64,000 bases of DNA, from contig MNCI01033658.1 in the NCBI GenBank assembly GCA_015680685.1, positions 186,001 to 250,000 on the forward strand. Direction: 5' to 3'. The notes below the pieces were generated by a model that saw only the letters and a program-made list of their open reading frames with translations, was not told where the DNA came from and made no database searches. Shown piece after piece: positions 11,600-22,710 of the stretch. The stretch's first letter is position 1. Every line of letters begins with the position of its first letter. This DNA comes from Gnetum montanum (Eukaryota; Streptophyta; Gnetopsida; Gnetales; Gnetaceae). The position numbers and the translations under genes were made by a program.

Positions 11600-12600
11600 T
11601 CTAACCAATATTTCTTCTAATCCTTGATATTAACTTGCCTCTAATGGTTTGTTGATGAAAGAACAAAGAGTATGTGTACAAGAGGGAAATTGGAAACTTA
11701 GGCTATTATGCAAAGCTCATGAAGCACCATATGTAGGACACCTAGGTTATATTAAGACTTATATGATGTTGTGAAAATCTTAGTTTTGGCATGGAGTCAA
11801 GAATGATGTATCCTCATACATTAAAAACTTCCCAACTTGCCAAAGAAGAAATTTTGAACAAAAGAAACCTAGAGTGTTACTGTAGCCTTTAGAAGTCCCA
11901 ACCTAGAAATGGAAAGACATTACCATGTATTTCATTATGGGATTGCTAATAACCAAAAAGGAAAATGAGTCGATCTTGGTAGTGGTTTATTATCTATCAA
12001 AGAAGGTATATTTTATAACTTTGAAATCTACAAGCACAACCAAAGAAGTAGCCCAAAATTTCATATGAGAAGTATTTTGGTTACATGGATGTTCTAAATC
12101 TATCACTTCAGATTGAGATCCCAAGTTCATATCCAAATTTTGGAAAAATTTCCTAAAGGAACTTAAAATTCAACACATCTTATCACCCAGAGACATATGG
12201 ACAAACCAAACATGTAATAGAATATTAGAACATATTATATGACGTTATGTTGGGAGTAGACCAAAGACATGGGAAAATTACTTGCACTTAGTAAAATTCA
12301 CCTATAACAACAATTATCAAGGTTCCATACATTGAAGTCCATTCAAAGTAGTATATGGACATAATTAACGTACATCACTAACTTGGCCAAATCCAATTTT
12401 AAGAATGGAATGGAAGGAGGAAGAAATGAAGACAATAAAAATATTGTTATAAATGTTAAACAAAACTTGCAAGCTACCGAAGACAAATATAAAGGATATG
12501 TGGACCAACATCGACTTAAGAAGAAATTCCAAGTGGAAGATCTAGTACTATTGAGAGTAAAACCCCACCAGAAGTTTTCTTAAACTTGAAAAATATACTA
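11600..12600 (+). pseudogene. pol: Integrase of copy A, heavily broken
   Basis: Zinc-binding region HEAPYVGHLGYIKTY with the partner cysteines near NFPTCQRR at 11840. The catalytic core carries changes: the first Asp region reads ITMYFIMGL (Asp to Tyr), the second is preserved next to a stop (SD-stop-DPKF), and the third region is YGQTKHVI instead of the usual GQTERVN. The C-terminal part (YVDQHRLKKKFQVEDLVLLR) is open at 12383-12583. Inactive. Confidence 0.75.
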
Positions 12601-13126
12601 AGTTGGCCCCAAGATATTTTTGACCGTTTGCAATCTCTGAAAGTATTGTAAAGTAACATATCGATTAAACATTCCAATGACCTTAAGAATTCACCTAGTT
12701 TTCCATGTAATTTTGCTAAATAATTTTCATAAAATGATGTTCCATGCATGCTAGATTGAAACACTTTGTCCTTGAAATCCAATGCTAACTTCAAGGTTAA
12801 ACCAATTGTCATCAAAAATCATTTCAAAATAAAACTATTAGTGAAGTACTTGTTCAATGATCAAATTATGATCAACAAACTTGGAAAAATAGGAAATTCA
12901 TTTTTAACAGTTATCCCCAACTTTTTGATCATCATGATATTTAATGATAAAGAATATTTATTATTAAGGTAATAAATTATATTTTATAATTCCAGTCTTT
13001 TGTTTGTATAGATGATAATGAGGATAATAATGAAGCTAAAGTTGAGGATCATAGCAAGGAAGTAGTTGAATAACTGGATATAGAGGAAGCGCTCGAGGAT
13101 AATTTGGATGCTCAAGGGAGGTAGAT
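12600..13126 (+). pseudogene. Post-integrase region of copy A with chromodomain-like remnant and polypurine tract
   Basis: By comparison with 49863-50280 of copy B, this encodes the end of pol (VFHVSLLKKY.. motif, then a stretch like NKTINEVLV.W in copy B), which resembles the chromodomain tail of chromoviruses. The match is weak and broken. A short Asp/Glu-rich piece follows at 13010-13090. The polypurine tract AAGGGAGGTAGA ends right at the 3' LTR (13114-13125). Confidence 0.5.
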
Positions 13127-13644
13127 TATAATGTCTTATCCCTTGTGAACCATGAAAATGAATTGAAAACAATGTAATTTACCTTTGAATGAAGGGATGT
13201 CTCATTATGAGGAATTACAATTATTCATGTACCCCTCATAAATGTGGTTGACCTATGCCATTTAAGGTCTAGTTTAGAGGTTGTGCTAACATGGAGTCGT
13301 GAAGCTTGAATTACCAATTGATAGGAGCCGAGTGAAGTGAGACATGAAGGGACTGGTCACCCCTTCATCTAAATAGCCTAACCATGGCAATAGTGTCAAA
13401 TTTCCTCTAAGGCTCAAGTGGCATGGAAAGATAACCCAGAGGGTGTTATAGTGTACCACTCTTATTAATAAGATTTTCCTATATTTTTTTTCTTCCTATT
13501 AAATTAAATACATGATCAATTTAACAAGTTATTTATTCATTCATTAAATTATTTCATGATATTTTCATTATCACTCTCACAAATGCAATGAATTAAGCGA
13601 TAAACGATCATTACTTTAAAGACATATGGGAATAGGATGTCATA
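13127..13644 (+). repeat. 3' LTR of copy A
   Basis: 518 bp, aligned end to end with the 5' LTR of copy B (14468-14979). The start is TATAATGTC where copy B has TGTAAAGTC, so the terminal TG has mutated to TA. The end is GATGTCATA where copy B has GATGTCACA. The polypurine tract directly before it supports the left border. Confidence 0.8.
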
Positions 13645-14467
13645 GGAAATACCATCTAGGATGCTTTAGATCCCCTTTTCAAGGCTCATGGGATCTAAGG
13701 TTAAACTATTGCACCAATGATCTTTAGTTTTCCAACATCGAATATTTCCAGTGCAATAGTTTCTTATGCTATAAGGTAGACCTCTGTCTAAGTTCTTTGT
13801 CCAATCTTACTCTGCCATTTTCAAAATCAATTTTCACAAGTTTAAACCTTTAAAATTTACATTGAAATTCTACTCAAGAAACCAATGATGTCACCTATTA
13901 TCTTATAATTCATACCTAGCATATTTATTACAGTTAGTTTAGGTTTTCTTAAAATTTCATAGCAATTGCTAGATTTTTGAAAGCTAGCATATTTTCTTAA
14001 GGGAACCTGCATCCTTACTCATTAAAATGTACCTTAAGGTTTTCCAAAGACTAGTGTATTTTTGCCACCACCACCCACTTGCAAAACTTAAAATTTTGCA
14101 TTAGGCTTCTCTTGCAAGCCCAATGTATTTTTCAAAACTAGCTTACTTTTTTCTTAGCAAAGCCAACATACCTTTATCCATAGGACCAATGTATCTTTTC
14201 CAAAACTCACTTGGTGTATTCTTCCTATAGAATGAATACCAACATATTTTTCCTTAAAAGCCTAGCATATTTTTTGTTGGAAGCCCAACATATCTTTTCC
14301 TCCAAAGTGAAAACCAACATATTTCCTACAAAAGCAACATATCATTTTCATTTCACATTGGGTGGGATGAATCTAGTGCAAAAAAAAAAAAATTAAAAAA
14401 CTACCTTTAACATTATTTCACACCAATTTTATGATAACTAGTTGCAATGTAAGCTTTTGGTCCTTGT
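13645..14467. other. Spacer between copies A and B with degenerate CCAACATAT repeats
   Basis: No gene seen. From about 14040 to 14350 a short phrase (CCAACATATTTTTCC and variants such as CCAATGTATCTTTTCC) recurs roughly every 30-40 bases. It is the only stretch in the window I cannot assign to a retroelement, and may be older host or repeat sequence. Confidence 0.4.
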
Positions 14468-14979
14468 TGTAAAGTCCCATCCTTTGTTAAGGGTGGAAAC
14501 AAACTATAACAATGTAATTAACCTTCAAATGAAGGGGCACCTCATTATGAGGAGTTATGATTATTTATGTATCCCTTGGGAAAGGGTTTAACCTATTCCA
14601 TTTAAGGCTAGGTTTAGAGGTTATGCAAGCATAAATTTGTGGAGCCTAGAATGGCAAGTGATGATAGCTAAGTGAAGTAGGACAAGAAGGGACTGATCAT
14701 CCCTTTGACTAGACAACATAACCATGGTGGTAGTGTTAGATTGCCTTTAAGGCCTAAGTGGCATGGGAAGATAACGAAAGGGTGTTATAGTAAACCACTC
14801 TTATTAAAACATGTTATTTCTATTTTCTTTTCTAATTAAGGTATTTATTTACCATTCATTCATTTATTTATCAAAGTATTCTACAATATTTTTGTTATAT
14901 TACTTACAAATGCGGCGAATACAATGAATTAAGTGATGAATGATCATGTTTTTATGACATCCAGGAAGGAGATGTCACA
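14468..14979 (+). repeat. 5' LTR of copy B
   Basis: 512 bp, starts TGTAAAGTCCCATCC and ends GATGTCACA. Homologous to 13127-13644 over its full length. It is followed after two bases by a tRNA-iMet-type primer site, which fixes the right border. Confidence 0.85.
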
Positions 14980-14981
14980 TT

Positions 14982-14992
14982 TGGTATCAAAG
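14982..14992 (+). promoter_or_regulatory. Primer binding site, tRNA-iMet type
   Basis: TGGTATCAAAG two bases after the LTR. Known chromovirus primer sites read TGGTATCAGAGC (complement of initiator tRNA-Met), so there is one change in this stretch. Confidence 0.85.
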
Positions 14993-15490
14993 AAAACTAT
15001 GATTTAGGAGCCAAAGTGCAAAAAAACCATTATTTTATTACTATTGTAAAACACAAGTACATCCAAGTAGAATGCCAAAGTGGAACAAAAATATTATTTT
15101 ATTTATTATTACCATAAAACAGAGGTACAAGTAGAGTATATGTAAAGGAAGAATGTGGAAAGAAGTAAAACACAAGACTGGAAAAGATGTGGAATATAAG
15201 GAATAGAGAAAACAAGAAGTGTAATAGTGATTAATCATTTTTCTAGAATGCATCAAGAAGATCTAAAACTATCTTTAGTTATGCGTCCCATTCTTCTTCA
15301 GTGGCATTCTTTTTATTGAGGATTGCTTTGCATCCTACTAGGCTACCACATAATTATTTCATATACTTATTAGTATTCTTTGTTATAGTTGTTGCCTCCT
15401 CCTTTTTTGGCTAGGTCTCCAACACATCCATTTGAAAAGATCAATCATCCAAGTCTTTTTTCCACTATTATTTCCTCTACACATACAAAG
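14993..15490. other. Start of the long leader of copy B
   Basis: Non-coding, A/T-rich. The minus-strand ORF at 15256-15041 is low-complexity (Tyr/Phe/Leu-rich) and has no counterpart to test, because this part of copy A is missing. Confidence 0.4.
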
Positions 15491-17442
15491 ACAAGATTCA
15501 AAATTATGAATTATGAATAACAAGATTGAAAAAAAGGAGAGATACTCACTTGCAACCAATCAGTCTCCACTTCAAGGTATTTCTCATGAGTCAACAAATG
15601 GTGAGCAAGACATGTTGCACTCTCCAACTCTCCTAGAAGTTACTCCAAATTTTGGACAACCTTTGAAGCCTCTTCAAGAATTGGATGGAATGATTATATA
15701 GAACATTAGTTTGTGCCCATTCATAATCCTTCTTAAAGTCACATGATTGGGAGTCCCGAATGTGGTAGATATCCTCTTGAACAAAGTAAGGAATGTTCCT
15801 AATTGTTTGTTACCCTAGCTGTCGAAAAATAACAAGTTCTTCCTTGGTAGCTACCATCATGTATCTGAGGGAGTAAGGGGAACTTGAGATAGAGACTAAA
15901 GGAATTATTGAAATAGACCTATCAACTAATGTTGACACTGCTTGTAGTATGGAACCCTTCTTGAAGATGCATGAATAGATGGGGTCACATGTGTACATGT
16001 CATACATGGTGATCTAGATGGAGGAGTGAAAGCTATAGGTGTGAAAATTTGTTTGGCATTTGTATTAGCTCTCCTCATTTACTAGATAAAGAACCTCTTC
16101 TTTACAAATATTTGCAATGCAAAAAGGATCAACATCATACAAAGAAGAGAAAAAGGAAATGATTCAGACCTTAAAATAATTAAAACTTACCTTTGGTTCT
16201 TTTTCCTTATCTTGTCTAGTATCTTGTTGTTGGGCTTAAGATTGGACTCATTTTAGGACTTGTTGTTGGCCTTTTTGTCTTGGGCTACTAGAACATTGCA
16301 TAGTACATTTCCTCTGTAAATAAATAAATAAGAAAGAAAAAAATGAATTTATTAGAAAATCATGTAAAATAATAAAAAAGGCTATTATTTATATATTTAC
16401 ATACTTAAGAGCTACTAAATGTAACTTGGCCTCCGAATTGAACCCTTGCAAAGGATGAAGCACCTTGAACATCTTAAACATTCTTAGCTTGTGAACCTTG
16501 GATCAATTCATTCTACAATCTAGATTGTATTTTCAATACACAAAAATACATAAGAAATAATAAGAATTCAAACTATATATATACACACACACATAGACAC
16601 ACACACCTCATTTTTTCCCTCCTAATTTCGAGACTGTTGCAAAGCCATGAGGCCTTTCTTGGCATCCTCGATCCTACTCTTTATAATTACATCTTCTTTA
16701 AGAAATTCAGGGCATAAACAAGGATTTTACTGACTAAAAAGTTTGGTCAAATGGTCATAACCTAGGATTAAACACATGATGATGGGTGCAAAACATATGG
16801 TACAAGGTTTATTTAGGTTTCACTAGGTAGCAGCAATTCCATTCATGGCATTATAGTAAGCATTAAAATAGGATAATGACTAATCATAAGCTCTTCCAAT
16901 AATAGCACCACAATGGATATAGATAGAATATGTAGTAACATAGGATTAATCCTATTACCATAAAACCTTGCTATGGATAAATTAACATAACTCAAAGTGA
17001 ATTCCATTGATGAAATCTTCATGACTAAATTGGTTGTTGCTAACAACAAAATCAATAACATAATTAGATAATTATTTTTGTCAAAATGATTTAAAATAGA
17101 AGAGTAAATTGAGGGAATTAAGGGATTCTCCCCAAATTGAAAATCATAAGCTATCCAAATATTAGTATGAAGAATTATTACTAATCCAAAAATTAATTTT
17201 GAAGTGGAACTTCTACTTTTATCATAGTAGTCAAACCATTCCATAATTAAGCTCTTGCAATATGATAACTTGAAAGCAAGGATGACAAGTAATTTAGATA
17301 ACCATGAAGTTTTAAGGTACTGAAATTTCTCCCTTCCAAGCAAACTAGATGAAAAATTATGTATACTAGTTAGAAGCTACCTAAAGGAGCTGTAGGAGCT
17401 TGAGCTTGAGGAGTAGCTAAAGAAGGATCCTAATGCTTTAAA
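15490..17442 (-). pseudogene. Antisense reading region in the leader of copy B, unknown protein
   Basis: The best piece is the 166-codon minus ORF 17343-16843 (MLGREKFQYLKTSWLSKLL). An overlapping frame carries DFVVSNNQFSHEDFINGIHF and SKVLW, which match copy A (5907-6662), so the ancestral frame was continuous. A second block near 15500-15990 (SYHTRY/VATKEELVIF region) also has a counterpart at 5030-5330. The blocks are separated by A/T-rich sequence with a (CA)n run, so introns are possible but not shown. It sits in the 3.7-kb leader (about 2.45 kb left of the Athila insertion plus 1.25 kb right of it), opposite to gag-pol. Family not recognised. Confidence 0.5.
16577..16613. repeat. TA/CA microsatellite
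   Basis: Short (TA)n followed by (CA)n with interruptions (TATATATATACACACACACA then ACACACACAC), within the leader of copy B. Confidence 0.85.
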
Positions 17443-17447
17443 GCTAT
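17443..17447. repeat. Target site duplication GCTAT, left
   Basis: GCTAT directly before the Athila-like element. The identical GCTAT is at 26845-26849 directly after it. Five bases is the usual Ty3/gypsy length. Confidence 0.9.
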
Positions 17448-18293
17448 TGATGAGATCAGTTACTCTAGTGGTTTATTCTAATTATTAGAGTGGTAGTTTC
17501 TCTAATTATTAGAGTAGTTGCTCCCAAGCCTATAAATATAGTGCCTAGGCACATAATTTAGGGAGGAAGTCTTTGGAGGAAGTCTTGGAAGGATGTCTTA
17601 CAAGGGAAGTCTTTTAGGAGTTATGTAGCAAAAATTTTGTAGTTAGAGTATTTTCCAACTAGCCGTAGCGGGAGGTCTAAGTGTGGACAGATCTTTATTT
17701 GAGTATTATGTCCCTGAGCATACCTTGTGTATGGCAATAAAGACGACCTGTTGAATTCATCCTTGCAGCACATGAGATTTGTTTTCTTATTCATTTTCTT
17801 TATTTTATTTTCTTTTCCATTTATGTTATTTTATTTTATGCACTTTACATTTATGTTATTAGCACACATAATACAATCACTTCAAGCATGCATGTAACAC
17901 ATGATAACCCAGTAACGATTAGCATTTGGTAATCCCAGTAGTGTTGTGCTAGTTCACGATGTGTACGGTAAGTGAGAATGGATACTAGTGTTAGGATTAG
18001 TTTAAAACCTAGTTAATTAGTAGTTAAGTTAAAATTAGTCACTTAGTTATATCTCTCTCTCCTCCCTTATTAGCAATAGGACATAAACATATAAAATCTA
18101 TAAAAATCATATACCTCAAACTTACTTAATCATACAATTGTGACATACAAGTAAGTTTGGGAAGACAATGATCAACCAACCCATCCTTGTTCCACAAAGG
18201 CACATAGGCACTTCTTCCTTGGAATTCAACTAGATTGTGTATGAAGTTCTTGTATTCATATGGTTGAGAGTAGGGGTACCTTGCCCCTCATCA
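17448..18293 (+). repeat. 5' LTR of the Athila-like element, with TATA box
   Basis: Starts TGATGAGATCAG and ends CCCCTCATCA, a terminal inverted repeat of seven bases (TGATGAG/CTCATCA). The candidate promoter TATAAATATA lies at 17531-17540, repeated at the same place in the 3' LTR. The border is confirmed by the target duplication on the left and the primer site on the right. Confidence 0.9.
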
Positions 18294-18294
18294 C

Positions 18295-18312
18295 TGGCAT
18301 CGTTGTCGGGGA
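18295..18312 (+). promoter_or_regulatory. Primer binding site, tRNA-Asp type
   Basis: TGGCATCGTTGTCGGGGA one base after the LTR. Differs from the tRNA-Asp complement TGGCGCCGTTGCCGGGGA at two positions. The left copy has a different set of changes. Confidence 0.85.
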
Positions 18313-18427
18313 CTTAGTTGTTTGTGCATTAACTAGAGCATAGGAAATCATTCACATCGTTGGAATGAACCCTTAGGGTTAATTGAGGAAATAACAAACA
18401 AGAGTACATTGCACACTAAATAGACAA

Positions 18428-20830
18428 ATATTTCTCCTTCTTCATATGAAATCACGTCACTACCTAGGTCTGAAACAAGAAACAATTGACCACATAATAC
18501 ACATGATGTTGATCTGCTAGCTCCTCAACAAGTTTGAGTGGTATATATTCATCCTGATGAGTATATACCAGACCTCACCTTTATCCTCCATCAAGATGAA
18601 CAACTATGTTGGTGAGACTTAGAAGGTAACATAGTGTTACCTTCTAATCATTTAGTCCCAAGCATGCTTCTTCATGCTTTCACATGAATTAGCATGCCGC
18701 ACTTACATGAAAAATACGTTGTGCATGACCATGACTCGAGAGAATACCATCCCACAGAGGCACAATGCCAAAGGAACTTGCAATAGGAGAGAAATCATAA
18801 GCCTTTGAAGGGTAAGTGGTCCTAGGATTCCCCACATGTCTTAAGAGAAAATGATGGTGGTGAACCTACCTTAGGCAGTTAGCCACACAATGATGTTCCT
18901 CCTCTTGAATTTGGACAAGAGGTTATGTATTAGGACCTTCATTCCACTATTCATAACCTAGGTCCTAATACCCATAGGCACAAAGGATCCAAAAAAGGAA
19001 CATGAACTCATGATAAAGATGGACATTTTGATCGCAATCGTGATTAGGGTTGAGACTACAGAAGAGAAGGTAGCATACACCATCATGGTGATGGTTCTCA
19101 TTCTTCTTCACCTTCATCATCTCCTTCACCCTCTTCTTCAATATCCAGACATGGTCATAAAGAAAGAGACCATGGGGATAAAGGTAGGCAAAGTGGAATT
19201 CATAGATGGAACAACTAGGAAAGGGAATGAGGGAACTCTAGAGAGTCACAACATAGAAGAAGGGAGCGTAGGGAACAATGTAGGCATCATAGACACCATG
19301 GATGAGACAATCATGATGAACCCCTACTTGCTACTCAATGTATGCTAGAGATAATTGAGGCTATTAGAATTCCAACAAGGCACTAGAAAGATAGTAGGAT
19401 CAAGAGACTAGATATAAACAATATCCCATGATTTGAAGGGGAATACAATGCCGATCCTTAGAATCACTTACAAGCATTCCATGATGCATGTGCCTTACAA
19501 AATATAGAGAATGAATGGAAAAAACTTAAGCTATTTTTCTGGACATTAGTTAAAGAAGCGGAAAGCTAGTATCAATCTTTAGAATTGGAATCCATTCATA
19601 GGTGGAGTACTATGTTAGAACTATTTAATGACAAGTACCAAATGTACTCCGGAGTGTCTAACTTACAAAGGCAAATCCAAGGCTAGAAATAAGGAGGACA
19701 TGAACCCTTTGATGCTACTATGTGCTGATATTATGCACTATTACATTGTTTTCTTGGCCATGGTTATTCACAAAGGGATCAATTGTGCCATCTCGTGGAT
19801 GGGCTTAGGCATGAAATGAGAAGAACCCTGGGGACTTATGCCCAAGGGAGGCTATCCGAGCTTAGGTCCCATCAAAATCAAAGACTATTGGAGCAAGTTG
19901 CTAAAGAAGAAGGTGAGCTACAAAAGAGAGAAAGTGTAGAAGAGTATAATTAAGATCTTTTCCTCCAGAAGAGCGGAGTAAGATTTTGTGAGGATGAAGA
20001 AGAGTCACCACTCGAAGAGATGGTGAATAGGAAAACTTTTCCTATCCAAAAGATGACATCAAAAGTTTCAGCAAAGGTAGATCAAATGTGGAATTCCCTA
20101 GATAATATATTTCAAACTGTTCCTAAAATAGTAAAGGAGTCTAGAGACCAAGGTAGTGATCGTGAAAAAGGAAAAAAGAGAGAACCTGAAAATGAACGTA
20201 GCAAGGGTAAGGGTAAAGTTGCCATTATTGAAGAGGTTGTGGATTTGGAAACAGACAATGATAGTGGATGTGAGATATGTCAATATGACCATTCTAAGGG
20301 ATGTTGCCCTATAATCTCACATTTTCAGGAGTATAAGGTGTATGCACTTAGCCCATGATTAAAAAAAAAGACAAACACCCCGAAGGTTACCTTATCTTCA
20401 AGGTAACCCAAGGTAGTTTCACCAAGCCTTAACATATTATCCTATTAGAACTCCACCACAACCAATTGAGCAATATCAATAGTGGCAGCATCCAAAATCA
20501 TGGGGAATTCCACCACCAAGTAAATCGTATCCTTATTGGGTAACCTAACCTATATGGATATTACGTGCAGTAGCCAATCTCCCCACATGACTCTACTGGT
20601 TACATCACTCCTCAACCTCACTACCAAGACTACGAGTATTATGGAACTCCCTCTTCTAGAGTCAATATTTCACAAGAATATCATCCTTTTCAGTTGACTA
20701 CATCTCTTCCACAAATAGCTCCACTACCACCTACTCCCATGATGCAAGGTGAAATCCCTACCTAGCCATAACAACATAATGCCACAAGGGTTGTTAACTC
20801 TCAACCTATTGTTGATTTCAAAAAGCACAT
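18428..20830 (+). pseudogene. gag: gag of the Athila-like element, broken
   Basis: The N-terminus is placed by homology to ATG 4026 of the left copy. Here the codon is ATA. Segments in order: Ser/Thr/Pro-rich start, His/Ser/Arg-rich basic region (about 18990-19230), gag core at 19440-19920 (AFHDACALQNIENEWKKLKL, then the Trp-containing EAESXYQSLE region and HLVDGLRHEMRRTLG), coiled Glu-rich linker, and Zn-knuckle-like CEICQYDHSKGCC at about 20270-20310. The knuckle spacing is CX2CX3HX4C, one residue shorter than the classic form, and is shared with the left copy. The open piece 20020-20358 is the best preserved. Many stops elsewhere. Confidence 0.7.
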
Positions 20831-21740
20831 GAAAAAAAGAATTTTCTTTAGAACCAATAGTTCAAAAAAGCCCTTGCAATCACAAGTGGCTAATTCCTTA
20901 GATGCCTCAGTGTCAATCAAAACTTTGGAGCCTCCTTCAGCTCAACCACCGCCCTCAATGCATATGGTCATGCTAACACATGTCGTCACCTATTGGATCA
21001 AAGATGGGCACCTTCCCAGGAAATTATCTCATCCTAGGAGTCCTCTGATATACTTACAAATCATTGAAAATGTGCCATGCAAGGCTCTTTTGGATTTAGG
21101 TTTTGGTGTCAGCTTGATTTTTCAACAAATGTACAAGGCATAGAACCTGCATCCACTAAAAAGAGAAACATCCATCTAGAGTTAGCTGACTAGTTCATCA
21201 CTATCCCACTAGGACTGGTGGAAGACATTGTTACCACTATTTGTGGGTGGTTGTACCTAGCTAACTTCCTAGTGATTCAGGTAAATAATGGTAGGGGGAC
21301 TTCCCAATCATAATAGGAAGAGCATGGCTAAGAACGATTGATGCACACCTAGGAATCTGTGATCTTTCCCTAGAAATATCAAAGAAAAATACATTTAGAA
21401 AGATCAAGAAGAAGAAAGTTTTGTGCATCACATACAGTGACACAGGGTGTAATTGCATGCAAAGGTCATGGTTTGTGCAAAGTTTAACGTTGTTTGCATG
21501 AAATTAGTGTGCACAAGTGATCAACATACAAAGATTCCTATATGCAGTACCCACACAATAGGAAGGCACCCAATGGCTGACAACTGGTTAAGAAAGTAGT
21601 TCACTCATATGCAAGGAACCAAGTAAGGGTTTGACTTGCACTTACATTGATAGCATAGATACATTAGAGCAAGTCCACTGCCAACTTCCAAGTCTTAACC
21701 TTGAAAATGTCAAATGGAGGAAGTTGGAAATCCATGAGAG
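20831..21740 (+). pseudogene. pol: Protease of the Athila-like element
   Basis: Open at 20829-21143 with CKALLDLGFGVSLI. The D-S/T-G triplet is changed to D-L-G followed by FG. The flap-side motif FPIIIGRAWL (21300-21325) is seen after frameshifts, and EISKKN.FRKIKKKKVLCIT near 21375-21430 aligns with the left copy. The segment to 21740 (DSIDTLEQVHCQLPSLNLE) is the post-protease linker also kept at 713-934. Confidence 0.7.
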
Positions 21741-21949
21741 ATTTAAGTAGGAGGTCCTCATGCTAAAACCATTGCCCACCAGTATGGAATACACATTCCT
21801 TAAATATGGAAAATCGATCATTATCAATGCTAAGCTTGTTCCTCATAGGAAAAAGAACTGCTGAAAGTAATCAATACATGGTTAAAAGCCTTCTCTTGGT
21901 CATATCCCAAATTAACCAGAATAGATCCTAGGATATGCCAACATAGGAT

Positions 21950-22710
21950 TTACATCGACTCCTCCATGAAGCCTCGAAGACAACCATAGAGGTGTTTGAA
22001 CCCAAAGTTGAAGCAAGTAGTCAAGGAAGAAATCGAACAGCTTCTCAAGACTGGGTTCATATACCCCATTGCTGATAGCAAATGGGTTAGTCCCTTAGTT
22101 ATTATGCCTAAAAAGGGAGGCAAATGGAGGGTGTGCATAGATTTCAGGCTACTAAATATGACAACATTCAAAGATCACTTTCCATTGCCATTTTTTGACC
22201 AAATCTTAGACACCATCGTAGGGCATCAGTACTACAATTTTTTGGATGGATATAGTGGATATAATCAAATACAAATAGCCCCAGAAGACCAAGATAAGAC
22301 TACGTTTACCAGTCCTTGGGGAACATTTGCATACAAACAGATGTCATTTGGCTTGTGCAATGCCCCTACAACATTTTAATGACTAGTTCTAAGGATCTTC
22401 CAACAGAAGATAGGAAATGGTGTGGAGGTCTTTATGAATGACTTCTCCACTTATGGAGCAAACTTTGATCAAGCCTTGGACTAGTTGGAGCAAGTGTTAA
22501 AAAGATGTGTAGAAACAAATTTGAGGCTCAACTAGCAGAAAAGTCATTTGATGGTCCAAGAAGGCATAGTACTAGGGGACAAAATCTTACACACAAGGAT
22601 AGAGGTAGACCTTGAGAAAATCAAAATTATCCAAGGAATTACCCATCAACCAAAAACTATCAAAGATATTTGGTCATTCCTTGGACATACTAGCTACTAC
22701 ATGTAGACAA
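21950..22710 (+). pseudogene. pol: Reverse transcriptase of the Athila-like element, active site mutated
   Basis: Open at 21996-22379: VKEEIEQLLKTGFIYPI, WRVCIDFRLLN, then HFPLPFFDQILD and GYSGYNQIQIAPEDQDKTTF, all classic RT blocks. After a stop the catalytic box reads VFMNDFSTYG (22425-22455). The second residue of the usual DD pair region is preceded by Asn, so one metal-binding Asp is lost. The similarity ends shortly after SFLGHTSYY (about 22700), where RNase H should begin. Confidence 0.8.

Larger units (their letters stand above)
4997..13644 (+). mobile_element. Chromovirus-like Ty3/gypsy element, copy A (5' LTR not in window)
   Basis: The plus-strand order is long leader (4997-8505), gag (8506-9775), protease, RT, RNase H, INT with C-terminal extension, polypurine tract and 3' LTR (13127-13644). 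Its sister copy B begins at 14468 and is colinear along the whole length, which proves these parts belong together. The left end is cut by the Athila-like insertion, so the 5' LTR and primer site must lie left of the window or are lost. Both polyprotein frames are full of stops, so the element is dead. Copy B shows a tRNA-iMet primer site, usual for chromoviruses. Confidence 0.8.

Noticed and set aside
13645-14467. Possible host gene in the only non-element spacer
   Set aside because: No ORF of note, no splice-flanked coding blocks, only degenerate short repeats.
14982-14992. tRNA-Met gene fragment
   Set aside because: Only the primer-complement part is present next to an LTR end; it is a primer binding site.
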